Origin: Niastella populi
GTDB lineage: Bacteria > Bacteroidota > Bacteroidia > Chitinophagales > Chitinophagaceae
Length of the DNA stretch: 64,000 nt
Assembly: GCF_002078015.1 (NCBI RefSeq)
Contig: NZ_LWBP01000196.1
Span: 26,577-90,576, forward strand
Reading direction: 5' to 3'
How positions within the stretch are numbered: position 1 is the first letter of the stretch; every line of letters starts with the position of its first letter. Of this stretch, positions 1 to 10,706 are shown piece by piece. A program made the position numbers and the translations under genes. The notes under the pieces are model-generated. The model was not told the origin of the DNA. It did no database searches and worked only from the letters and a program-made list of their open reading frames with translations.

Positions 1-1331
1 TTCGCTGTCATGGGAGTGAGTTTCCGCAGCAGGTAACCGGTACGCCCTATTGCCGAATGATCGCGGCTGGGCCCGGTATTTGAGAGGTTGGCATACCTGA
101 ACTTTTCTTTGTCGGCCGGGGCAGACCCTTTTATGATCTGATCTTTGTCAATGACGATGTCGTGGTAAAAACGCGGATCGCGGTTAACCCATGGGTTGGC
201 CGGGTCGTAGCCCGATTGTGGATCATCGATGGGCAGGCCGTTGGCCATGCCGTAATTTTCTACAAACCGCGCATTCGGTGATGCATACCCTCCACCTATA
301 TTTCCTTCGGCAAAGATCGAACTTGGGCCCCAGGGACAACCGGCAAACCACGAACTATACACCGGGTTTTGAAAAATGGCTTCCGGATAGCCGGGAATGA
401 AACTTCCTCCATTGGTATAGAAAAGATCGCTGTAACGGGTATAATCGATCAGCCTCACCCAGGTTGCGCGGCTGTCGACCAGTTTCAGCAACTCAGCAAA
501 TGCATCAGCCGCTTTTTTGCAATACTCGATGCTGTAACCTGTATTACCTGTAGACGACCTGTTCATCAGCGGGCTGCCTGCATACAGGTAATTCTTACCC
601 AGATAGCCAAGCGCAGTGACCTTTGTAATGCGCAGCTGGTTTTTACCCAGCGTGGCCTTACCGGCATCGGTATTGTCCCAGTCAACCGGCAACAGTTCGG
701 CCGCCGCTTTAAAGTCGGCCGCCGCCCGGTCGGCCATTACCTGGTAATCAAGACGGGGCAAATTCAACTTTGCGCTGGGTGATAACACCGTATCGATGTA
801 TGGGAGCCCGCCCCAGTACGTCATCAATTCAAAATGGAACCAGCCTCTGAAAAACAATAACTGGCCTTTTATCAGGTCTTTCTCCTCCTGCGTACCAGCG
901 AGTTTTTCAAGATTGGCCAGGCCTAAATTGGCTTTGTGAATGCCGTACCACGAGTTTGGCCATAAGCCTTTGCCGAATCCGGTAGTTGGGTCGGGATTAT
1001 AATTGGGCGCATCCAGCCAGGAGATCCATTCACCGGTTGTCCATGACCACGAATCTCCGTTATCCAGTTGTTCATTCAGCCAGGTTACGCCGGTCTTGTG
1101 AATGATCTCATCGCCCAGGATCCAGTCGCAGGCCCAGGTTTTGCTGGTATATTCGGGTATCAGGGAATACAGCTCTTCCGTAAACCCCTGGAAATTTGTA
1201 AAATTTATATATGCATCCGTTGGTGAAACATCTGCGGCGGGCGCCCTGTCGAGATACCGTTTACAGGAAGAAAGCCCCGTTAATGCCAGCAGAAAAAAAA
1301 CGGTTATAATCAGATATGAATACCTTCTCAT
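1..1331 (-). CDS. SusD1: SusD/RagB-family outer-membrane glycan-binding lipoprotein (C-terminus outside window)
   Basis: This is the SusD partner of the TonB-dependent transporter just upstream; such proteins sit on the cell surface and form the lid of the SusC barrel. The reading frame is open from ATG at 1331 to base 1, giving about 443 residues, while full SusD proteins have 500-600, so the C-terminus lies outside the window. A short hydrophobic segment ends in a lipobox (LSSC, Cys23) and is followed by a charged, aromatic stretch typical of SusD N-termini (KRYLDRAP). The central part has the TPR-like helical character of the family, for example GQLLFFRGWFHFELM. The start lies 11 bp after the SusC1 stop, so the pair is surely co-transcribed. 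The glycan bound cannot be read from the sequence; the neighbours suggest arabinose- or xylose-decorated glucans or xylans. Confidence 0.93.
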   Translation of the reverse strand, partial: MRRYSYLIITVFFLLALTGLSSCKRYLDRAPAADVSPTDAYINFTNFQGFTEELYSLIPEYTSKTWACDWILGDEIIHKTGVTWLNEQLDNGDSWSWTTGEWISWLDAPNYNPDPTTGFGKGLWPNSWYGIHKANLGLANLEKLAGTQEEKDLIKGQLLFFRGWFHFELMTYWGGLPYIDTVLSPSAKLNLPRLDYQVMADRAAADFKAAAELLPVDWDNTDAGKATLGKNQLRITKVTALGYLGKNYLYAGSPLMNRSSTGNTGYSIEYCKKAADAFAELLKLVDSRATWVRLIDYTRYSDLFYTNGGSFIPGYPEAIFQNPVYSSWFAGCPWGPSSIFAEGNIGGGYASPNARFVENYGMANGLPIDDPQSGYDPANPWVNRDPRFYHDIVIDKDQIIKGSAPADKEKFRYANLSNTGPSRDHSAIGRTGYLLRKLTPMTA

Positions 1332-1342
1332 ATAGCAAGCTT

Positions 1343-4300
1343 TTAAAAAGTTACATTACACCCCAGATTGATACGCCTGATGGTAGGATACGCAGTGGCT
1401 GCGCCCATACTTACTTCGCGATCATCGGGCATTTTCGTCCATAATAACAGGTTATCGCCATTAAGGTAAATGCGGAACATGTTGATGCCTATATGCTGAA
1501 GCTGCGCCAGCTTAAAAGTGTAGGCGACCTCTGCGTTTTTCAATCTCAGGTAGGAGCCGTCGTACAAATAAGTGGTGCCGTAATAGGGCATTACGCTCGC
1601 ATAACGCGGCATGGGCACATCGGCATTGGGATTGTCTTTTGTCCAGTAGCTGCCTTGTTTATACACATTGTCGTAGTGGTATTGCCCCGAAAAACTAACG
1701 AGTTGCAGGTAACGGTTTATGTTATTAACGCCATAGAACTGCACAAAGGCGCTGAACCCTTTCCATTCAAAACCCACAGTGGCATTATAGGTGTTCTGCG
1801 GCCGTTCGGGATAACCATAAGGAACGCGGTCTTTATTATCTATTACGCCATCGCCATTATAATCAATCATGTTCAGGTTACCGGGCAATTTCTGGTTGTC
1901 ATAAGTATTGAGGCGGATGCTGCCATACACTTCATCCCAGGTATTATAAAAACCGCTGCTTACATAGGAATAAGCCTGGCCGATAGACTTCCCTGCCCTT
2001 TTCTGGTATTCATCCAGCAAAAGCGCGTCCTCTCCTTCTATGATCCTGTCTTTGGCATGCGTCATGGCAAAGTTTGCCCACAGCCTGATGCCTTTGGGTA
2101 ATGTTTTATTTAATCTCAATTCAATTTCATATCCTTTGTTACGCACCTTACCTACGTTGGCTGTTGCAGGCTGTACGCCGAAATAAGAAGGCACCGAACG
2201 GGAAGTACCGGCCAGCAGGATATCGGTTCTGTAATCGTTGAACACTTCCACACTGCCTGAAATTAAACCGTTCAAAAAGGCATAGTCGAGCCCGAAATTG
2301 GTCTTTGTCACTTTTTCCCAATGAATATCCGGGTTGCCGCTGCTCGTGCGCGCTTCGGCCCACCAGGTATACGGACTGTTCTGGCCAGCCGACGAGCCCA
2401 ATGGGGCATTGCCGCCATAGGTCCAGGTGGTCATATACAGCCAGCGGCCGTTTACATTATCATTGCCTACCTGCCCATACGAAGCGCGCAGTTTCAATGT
2501 ATTCAGGAACGTCTGGTTTTGCATGAAGCGCTCATTGCTGATCATCCATCCTGCTGCTGCAGAAGGAAAGAAGGCAAACCGGTAGTTGGGGCCGAACTTT
2601 TCAGAACCGTTGTAGGCGCCATTGAATTCGGCGAAATACCTGCCGTCGTAATTATAGGTAACCCTGCTTACCCAGTCTTCCCGAAAATGCTCAAACTCAC
2701 TGCCGGTAGCATATTTATCGCGGCTGAACATTCCCATGGCGGTAACATCGTGCCGGCCGAACCGCCGCGCATAGTCTACCTGTAACTGGTAGAACAATTT
2801 GCGATAGGTAGCGCCGTTTTGCACGGCGTCGGGATTGGGATTCCAGCGCGGGGGGATCCAGTCGAATTGATTGGTGCCTAAATACTGGCTGTATTTCTTT
2901 TCACCGGTTACGGGGTCGATGTATTCCTGTTGAATATTTCCATTGTCATAAATACCACCCTGCGATACGAATGAATTATCGAAGGAAAGCGTTCCCTTTG
3001 CTGCCAGTCCCTTAAGAAGAGCGCTGAGGTCCTGCCGTAAGGTAAAATCGGTTGTGATGCGGGTAGTAGTCGTTTTACGCACGCCGTTGTTACCCATTAC
3101 TGCCAGGGAGTTTATGGTAGATACTGTTTCCAGCGGAAAGTATCCCCAGCCGCCGTCGGAATACCTGGGATAATAAATATTGGGTGCGTTATTATAAATA
3201 CTTTGCCATATCCGGTACTCCCAGCTATCCTGTCCATAGGCATCCTGCTTTACACCATAAGAGCCGGCCAGGTTTGCGGTAAGTACGGTTGACCTGGTTA
3301 AATTGAAGTCGAGGTTGGTACGCGCATTCACCCGGTCGAATCCATAGCCGGGTTTATATGACTTTCCGTTATCTATTTTTTTTATGATATCGCCTTCATG
3401 CAGATAATCTACCGATGTGAAGTATTTAACCAGCGGAGAACCACCCGAAATATTAAGGCTGCCGTTGTATGACATGACATGGTCTTTCACCAGTTGTTTT
3501 TGCCAGTCGATGTTCGGATACCGCTCGGCCTCTTCCTGATTTGCGGGATGGCGATATTTTTCGAGTTCGGCATAAGGCACATAACTATACCAGGAAGACG
3601 GTGACACACCCAGCTCGCGCTCGATGGCCTGATTGCGGATCCTTATTGCATCGTATGCATCGTGTTTACTGGCAAGTTTTGAAGGGATCTTCACGGTGGC
3701 ATTACCGGTAAAACGGATTTCCGCCTTTCCTTCCCTGCCCCGTTTTGTGGTTATAAGAATTACGCCATTGGCGCCTTTGACGCCAAAAACGGCAGTAGCG
3801 GATGCATCTTTTAAAACGGAGATAGTTTCAACAGAACCGATATCCACGCTGTTCATCGGGCGTTCGATACCGTCTACCAGAATCAGGGGATCGCTGTTAT
3901 TCCATGTACTTTGCCCGCGGATGTAGATCCTCGGGTCTTCCGCTCCCGGCGTTCCCTGTGTTGCTACCGTTATTACGCCGGGCAAATTTCCCGTTAACGC
4001 TGCACCGAGGCTCGAAACGCCGCCTGTTCTTTGCAATACGTCGCCTTTCACCTGCGATATGGCGCCTACCAGGCTTTGTTTTTTCTGCCTGCCGTAACCT
4101 ACCACAATCGTACTGTCCATCGATAATGAGGAAAGCACCAGTTTTACCTGAATGTATTGTTTGCCTTTCACGGCCACTTCCTGCTGTGTGTAACCGACAT
4201 GCGAAAAAACCAGTACGGCCTTTTCATTTACCACGGTCAGGGAGAATGTACCGTCTGCTTTCGACATGGTGATATTTTCGGTGCCTCTTTCAGCAATGGT

Positions 4301-4534
4301 CACCTCCCCGATGGGATTGCCTTTGTCATCTGTAATTTTTCCGTTTACAATTAATGCAAACCTGTTTGATGCCGGTTTACCGGGCATTCCGAAATAAAAG
4401 CCGTTTACCATACTATCCGCGCGTGCGGGCAGCGATATGAGCGCGAGTGCAAGTATGTTCAGGAATATGGCCAGCAGGTTTTGGGGGGCAAAGCAGTGCC
4501 TGCGGAACAAAAGGTCCCGTTTACAATTTTTCAT
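1343..4534 (-). CDS. SusC1: SusC/RagA-family TonB-linked outer-membrane oligosaccharide transporter
   Basis: This is a TonB-dependent transporter that imports oligosaccharides captured with SusD1. The frame is open back to 4600, but I choose ATG 4534 because it begins a basic N-terminus and hydrophobic signal peptide ending near LPARA. Next come a carboxypeptidase-regulatory-like beta sandwich (VNGKITDDKGNPIGEV), the family signature VVGYGRQKK, a plug domain (IYIRGQSTWNNSDPLILVDG, then VLKDASATAVFGVKGANGVI), and a long beta-barrel ending in an aromatic-terminated strand (NLGCNVTF). About 1063 residues is normal for SusC. A 320-bp leader separates it from the GH43 gene upstream, so it may have its own promoter. 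The leader lacks the 22-bp-spaced repeats found in front of SusC3 and GH31. Confidence 0.95.
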   Translation of the reverse strand: MKNCKRDLLFRRHCFAPQNLLAIFLNILALALISLPARADSMVNGFYFGMPGKPASNRFALIVNGKITDDKGNPIGEVTIAERGTENITMSKADGTFSLTVVNEKAVLVFSHVGYTQQEVAVKGKQYIQVKLVLSSLSMDSTIVVGYGRQKKQSLVGAISQVKGDVLQRTGGVSSLGAALTGNLPGVITVATQGTPGAEDPRIYIRGQSTWNNSDPLILVDGIERPMNSVDIGSVETISVLKDASATAVFGVKGANGVILITTKRGREGKAEIRFTGNATVKIPSKLASKHDAYDAIRIRNQAIERELGVSPSSWYSYVPYAELEKYRHPANQEEAERYPNIDWQKQLVKDHVMSYNGSLNISGGSPLVKYFTSVDYLHEGDIIKKIDNGKSYKPGYGFDRVNARTNLDFNLTRSTVLTANLAGSYGVKQDAYGQDSWEYRIWQSIYNNAPNIYYPRYSDGGWGYFPLETVSTINSLAVMGNNGVRKTTTTRITTDFTLRQDLSALLKGLAAKGTLSFDNSFVSQGGIYDNGNIQQEYIDPVTGEKKYSQYLGTNQFDWIPPRWNPNPDAVQNGATYRKLFYQLQVDYARRFGRHDVTAMGMFSRDKYATGSEFEHFREDWVSRVTYNYDGRYFAEFNGAYNGSEKFGPNYRFAFFPSAAAGWMISNERFMQNQTFLNTLKLRASYGQVGNDNVNGRWLYMTTWTYGGNAPLGSSAGQNSPYTWWAEARTSSGNPDIHWEKVTKTNFGLDYAFLNGLISGSVEVFNDYRTDILLAGTSRSVPSYFGVQPATANVGKVRNKGYEIELRLNKTLPKGIRLWANFAMTHAKDRIIEGEDALLLDEYQKRAGKSIGQAYSYVSSGFYNTWDEVYGSIRLNTYDNQKLPGNLNMIDYNGDGVIDNKDRVPYGYPERPQNTYNATVGFEWKGFSAFVQFYGVNNINRYLQLVSFSGQYHYDNVYKQGSYWTKDNPNADVPMPRYASVMPYYGTTYLYDGSYLRLKNAEVAYTFKLAQLQHIGINMFRIYLNGDNLLLWTKMPDDREVSMGAATAYPTIRRINLGCNVTF

Positions 4535-4854
4535 ATCGTAGTTTATAATATTAAATAGAAGTCTGCCTGGCCCGGGAGCAGCAAACTGCCCGGCCAGCAA
4601 TGAATGTCTTTGGTCTTCGCAATTGATGTGAAGTGGTAACTAAGAAATGATATGAAGTAGTATTCAGGTAATTTTTTTCATATGGCAGTAGTTAATGGTT
4701 AAAAGATAGTTTTGGCATTATGATCGTTAGTGACTAACGGCAATCGATTCAGGGAATTCAGTGACCGTCACTTTCAAAGTTAGTTAAGCCACTATAAAAG
4801 GAAGCGCTCGATTGTTTGAACTTAGGGTAAATATGTTCGATAGTACGGTCGTTG
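4535..4854. other. Intergenic leader of SusC1
   Basis: These 320 bp lie between the GH43 stop and the SusC1 start and hold no credible gene. On the minus strand there is a perfect TAnnTTTG match (TAACTTTG, 4775-4782). Two short palindromes follow in the predicted leader: AGTGACCGTCACT (4760-4772) and CGTTAG-TGA-CTAACG (4725-4739). A GC-rich hairpin with one bulged C lies at 4567-4597, about 33 bp before the start codon; its arms are CTGGCCCGGG and CCCGGCCAG. No poly-U run follows it, so it is not a standard terminator. Confidence 0.6.
4760..4782 (-). promoter_or_regulatory. Candidate promoter -7 element and adjoining palindrome for SusC1-SusD1
   Basis: The minus strand carries TAACTTTG (4775-4782), a perfect match to the Bacteroidota -7 consensus TAnnTTTG. 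The 13-bp palindrome AGTGACCGTCACT starts three bases downstream, about where transcription would begin. I see no clear TTTG -33 element at normal spacing, which would fit an activator-dependent promoter. The palindrome could be an operator; this is inference from symmetry and position only. Confidence 0.4.
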
Positions 4855-6201
4855 CTATTCAAAACCTGTCCAGTCAATTTCAATCCTGTTGTTATCTTTC
4901 GACACAACGAACAGATTATGAAGGTCCGGCTCAAACCGCAGCAGGGGAATTTTTACAGGTTGCCATTTGCCGGCGGCAGCAACCTGCATTTCAGCCAGTA
5001 CCGGCCCCTCGCTGTCATTTATGCGTATTTGCAAAGTGCCGCCGTTTGGCGACTGTACCATTGCGGTAACCGACCTTAATTTCTTTTTTCCAAAATCGAC
5101 ATTGTTATATTGAACCCAGGCCCCGGCGCCCTCCAATATCGTTTTCCAGCCCTGAAATTTTTGAGCGGTATCAAGAAAAGCTATCGAGGCTCCCTTGTCA
5201 GCAATAGCACTATACCGGTCGGTTTGGATCTGTGTGTTGGCTTTTGTGACGCCAATGCCCCGGTAAGTAGGCACCACTTTGCGAATAGTGCCATCGGCGT
5301 TAAAGAACAGGCTGTCGGCCCGTATCGACCTGGCTTTGTCGAAAGCCGGAGAATAATCATTATGATGATAAAACAAATACCATTGTTCTTTAAACTGTAT
5401 AATGGAATGGTGGTTTGTCCAGCAGCCAACCGGCGATTCATCCATAATAACACCGGTTATTTTAAAAGGGCCCAGTGGATTGTTTCCCGTTGCATACTCG
5501 AGCCGTTCGGTTTTATTTTCTACATGGGGATAGGTCATATAGTATATTCCGTTCCGTTCGAACAGGTACGGCCCTTCTTTCAGTCCTTTGTTTGGCAGAT
5601 CGCCCAATACCACGGGACCGGAAGCAAGCTCCACCATATTTTCTTTCAACTTTGCGCCATAGATATGTCCCTGTGACCAGTACAGGTAGGCCTGCCCATC
5701 CTTATCGATAAACACATTGGGATCGATACCCCTCACACCATCGATGGGCAAAGGCTGCGGTACAAATGGCCCTTCGGGTTTTTCGGCAATGGCCACCCCA
5801 ATGGTGAACCCGCGGACCCTGCTGGTATCTTTTGGCATGGTGGGGAAATAGAAATAATATTTACCGTTCCGGTATATACAGTCCGGCGCCCACATACTAT
5901 AACTATCTGGCCTAACCCAGGGTACGCTGTTCTGGTGAACGATCATTCCATGATCTGTCCAGTCGGTGAGGTTGGAAGAAGAGAACACATGGTAATCTTC
6001 CATACAAAACCAGCCAACGCGGCCACGGCCTTCGGTGGCCAGGATATCATGCGAAGGATACACGTATACCCTGTCGCCAAATACCCGCGCGGAAGGATCG
6101 GCGGTAAACTGATCACGGATCAATGGATTTTGCGCATTCAGGCGGGTGGCAATAATAACAAGCAATACCTGCAGGCCCAGCATTATAATATGGTTGCGCA
6201 T
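4855..6201 (-). CDS. GH43-family glycosidase (probable alpha-L-arabinofuranosidase or beta-xylosidase)
   Basis: The 448-residue protein has a Sec signal peptide ending near LNAQ and is probably periplasmic. Family GH43 uses three acidic residues in a five-bladed propeller, and all three are visible: Asp35 (FTADPSARVF, base), Asp160 (GIDPNVF, pKa modulator) and Glu209 (KEGPYLF, acid). The last ~120 residues form a beta-rich module resembling a CBM6-type or jelly-roll domain (EGAGAWVQYNNVDFGKKKL). GH43 enzymes in characterized xyloglucan loci remove arabinofuranose, and others act on xylo-oligosaccharides; sequence alone does not decide. The gene is last of a five-gene minus-strand run, starting 7 bp after the GH9 stop. 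Confidence 0.92.
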   Translation of the reverse strand: MRNHIIMLGLQVLLVIIATRLNAQNPLIRDQFTADPSARVFGDRVYVYPSHDILATEGRGRVGWFCMEDYHVFSSSNLTDWTDHGMIVHQNSVPWVRPDSYSMWAPDCIYRNGKYYFYFPTMPKDTSRVRGFTIGVAIAEKPEGPFVPQPLPIDGVRGIDPNVFIDKDGQAYLYWSQGHIYGAKLKENMVELASGPVVLGDLPNKGLKEGPYLFERNGIYYMTYPHVENKTERLEYATGNNPLGPFKITGVIMDESPVGCWTNHHSIIQFKEQWYLFYHHNDYSPAFDKARSIRADSLFFNADGTIRKVVPTYRGIGVTKANTQIQTDRYSAIADKGASIAFLDTAQKFQGWKTILEGAGAWVQYNNVDFGKKKLRSVTAMVQSPNGGTLQIRINDSEGPVLAEMQVAAAGKWQPVKIPLLRFEPDLHNLFVVSKDNNRIEIDWTGFE

Positions 6202-6208
6202 AGATGAG

Positions 6209-8722
6209 TTATTTACTTTTTAAATCGTTTACGGCTGCCGATAAAAAAATATAGGAGGCGCATATATCGATCACCACTTCATTTTCGCCCCATAAGAATG
6301 GCCAGTCTTCCTTGTTCTCGGGGAAATCGGGTTGCAGTAATAACAGCCCGGGCACAACGCCGCCGGCGATATAACTGAAATCGGCCCTGTTGATACCATA
6401 CGTCACTTTTTTGGAGCGGGTTCCCACAGCGGAAACAAATGACAGGTTATGGTAGGGATGACAACCATAAATATAGTTCAGCCCCTTGTATATATATTCT
6501 GCACCAATAATATCCGGGAACAACGTATGCGCATAATAATTGGTTATTGCCCAATTGATGATCGTTGCATTACCGCCCCACCCTCTTGCCGTCATCGGCA
6601 CCCCGAACGGGTTCAGCTTATTGTAACCGTCGCTCATAGTTTTGAACTTCACTACGTATTCGCGCATTTTGTTCTGATAATCCTTATCCATAAATGGATA
6701 AGCCTGCAATGCCACGGCCATGCCAAACTGCAGCGACCTGTCGAGCGCCGGGAAGATCATGGATTTGAAACGACTGGCATATTGTTCGTCTTTTGTGGCA
6801 ACGAACAGCTGCAGGGCTGCCGCCAACTCGGAGTTCCTTCTGAAGGCTGCCATGAACCCGGTATCGCTGCCGGTCGTTTGCCTGGCATTCTCACTCCATA
6901 ATTTGCGGGCGTACTGTAAACATCGCTGCGATAAGGAATCATTGTAACCTTTCAATGCCCGGTGAGCTGCAGCCAGGGCGGCAGCGGTATGATAGTCGAG
7001 AAACGGGCTGCGGTTCGTAAAAGCCCACCTGTCGTCCTTTGTGCCGCTGGACCTTCCATCACTTTGCCAGGGCTTCAGGCTAGAATTATAGGGAAGATTG
7101 TCTGTTTCTGTAGATGCATCGCCGAGGTGATGGTATTGATGCAGGTACGGTACAATAATGCCGCGTACCGGGTGGCCGATATTTTTCACTTGCGCCACCA
7201 GGTTCAGGGTGCCATGTTCTATCTGCTGTAACAGATCGGGTTTTCCGTCGGGACGATGGATATCTACATACCGTGTTGCCTGATCGATAAAAGTTTCATC
7301 GCGGTTCAGTTGTAGTTTTTCCCATGCAGCCACAAAACTTAAAATGGCGCTGCAATGCGATCCGGTTTGAATGTCGAAATCACCGGCATCGAACCAGCCG
7401 CCAACCGCCAGCCCGGGTATGCGTTCGTACGGTTTGTATTTTGTATCGGTAACCGGCCCCATTTTGTAACCATCGAAATGCTGATGGTTCACGGGCGCCT
7501 GCAGGGCATCATCGAGGAACGGAACGCCATGCCAGATGCGGTAGGCTTCATTCACCTGCATGTGGTCCATTTGCACCGGGAACCACACATCCAGTGTCGG
7601 GTGCCAGCTATCTTTATAAATATCCTGCCCTATCGTAAAAACATTTGTTTTCTGATCGCCATATTGAATAAAATAAAGTCCGGGCTCTTTTACAGCGGTG
7701 AAATCGAACTTTACATAATTATAACGCAGGTATTGACCCCATGGCTTTGTTTCCGCTTTTAGTTTTTCTACCGCAGTGCCGTCGGAAGTGACCTGAAATA
7801 GCGATGCTGACGGTAATGGCAGATCGTTTTTATCCAGTTCAATAACGGCTGTTTTTTCCTGCAGCGGCCGGTAGCCAACCTGTGAAAATGCGATCATGGG
7901 CGCGCGCTTCCAATTGGGTATTGCATTGGCCTCGAGGTACCAGCTGAGCACTTTCCCGGTCTTATTTGCCGGCAACAGACTGCGTACGATGAACCACCCG
8001 TTCTGCGCCAGGTTTCGTCCGTCAAACAGCATCAATGCCGCATCAGTTGAATGGATCTTCACCAACCGCTCCGGATCTTCCGGTGCCAGCACGATCGTAT
8101 TACCGGCGGCCAGTGGTTGCGGAACGATAAATTCGTTCCTTTCCCTGTCATCAAAAGTAGTATGCCCTGCAAACTGGGGTATTCTATGATCGGCAGATGC
8201 TATTTTGGTTGAACCGGCAGGGTACAATGGGAAGCTGCCTGCTTTTCCATCGACCAGGTAGCTCTTTTCAAAATAGGCCGTAGGTAAGAACTCGAGATTG
8301 AAGCCGGCCTTGCCTTCCAGTTTTTCCGGCAACGGTTTATCGAGGAATACACTGATCTCCACGCCATTGTCTTTTGCCATTACAGTGATCCTTGAATTAA
8401 AACCAAACTCATCATACCTCAATGCGGTTTCTATGCTGTTTTTTTGCCTGTCAACTTTCCTGCCGGTCAATGCAGGCACCAGGTCCCACTGTTCAGGTGT
8501 ATGCTGTAAACGTACTGCGCCGCCGGTAGCGGTTCTTACGCCGTGATGGATCAATTCGATACCAGCGGTCTTTTCATCGAAGAACATGCCGTTGTACTGG
8601 CTGTTGAAGACCAATATATTTACGCCGGGTGTTTCAAAATAGGCCGAATCGTTCAATTGCAGTTTTTGTGCATAAGCAACCGTTGAAACAAGCAGGCAAA
8701 AAGCAATGGATAAAGTTTTCAT
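6209..8722 (-). CDS. GH9-family endoglucanase with long N-terminal beta-rich extension
   Basis: This is an inverting beta-glucanase of family GH9. A signal peptide ends near AYAQ. An Ig-like CelD_N domain starts around residue 280 (FSQVGYRPLQEK), followed by the alpha/alpha barrel. Catalytic residues are visible: the DAGD pair (Asp445 and Asp448) and Glu815 in WGENE near the C-terminus. At 837 residues it is longer than usual; an unassigned beta-rich region of about 250 residues (roughly 20-270) precedes the Ig-like domain. Characterized xyloglucan loci contain a GH9 that cleaves the backbone, which fits here, but mixed-linkage glucan or glucomannan activity is possible. The start is 31 bp after the esterase stop and the stop is 7 bp before GH43, so this is one operon. 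Confidence 0.92.
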   Translation of the reverse strand: MKTLSIAFCLLVSTVAYAQKLQLNDSAYFETPGVNILVFNSQYNGMFFDEKTAGIELIHHGVRTATGGAVRLQHTPEQWDLVPALTGRKVDRQKNSIETALRYDEFGFNSRITVMAKDNGVEISVFLDKPLPEKLEGKAGFNLEFLPTAYFEKSYLVDGKAGSFPLYPAGSTKIASADHRIPQFAGHTTFDDRERNEFIVPQPLAAGNTIVLAPEDPERLVKIHSTDAALMLFDGRNLAQNGWFIVRSLLPANKTGKVLSWYLEANAIPNWKRAPMIAFSQVGYRPLQEKTAVIELDKNDLPLPSASLFQVTSDGTAVEKLKAETKPWGQYLRYNYVKFDFTAVKEPGLYFIQYGDQKTNVFTIGQDIYKDSWHPTLDVWFPVQMDHMQVNEAYRIWHGVPFLDDALQAPVNHQHFDGYKMGPVTDTKYKPYERIPGLAVGGWFDAGDFDIQTGSHCSAILSFVAAWEKLQLNRDETFIDQATRYVDIHRPDGKPDLLQQIEHGTLNLVAQVKNIGHPVRGIIVPYLHQYHHLGDASTETDNLPYNSSLKPWQSDGRSSGTKDDRWAFTNRSPFLDYHTAAALAAAHRALKGYNDSLSQRCLQYARKLWSENARQTTGSDTGFMAAFRRNSELAAALQLFVATKDEQYASRFKSMIFPALDRSLQFGMAVALQAYPFMDKDYQNKMREYVVKFKTMSDGYNKLNPFGVPMTARGWGGNATIINWAITNYYAHTLFPDIIGAEYIYKGLNYIYGCHPYHNLSFVSAVGTRSKKVTYGINRADFSYIAGGVVPGLLLLQPDFPENKEDWPFLWGENEVVIDICASYIFLSAAVNDLKSK

Positions 8723-8753
8723 ATCGTAATAGTTTATGCAGCTTCATCGAGGA

Positions 8754-10706
<1,953 letters not shown>

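Noticed and set aside
191..782. Plus-strand open frames within the SusD1 region
   Set aside because: They are antisense to a clear SusD reading frame that stays open to the window edge.
4534..4600. Extended N-terminus of SusC1
   Set aside because: The added residues disrupt a normal signal peptide and start at the edge of a leader hairpin.
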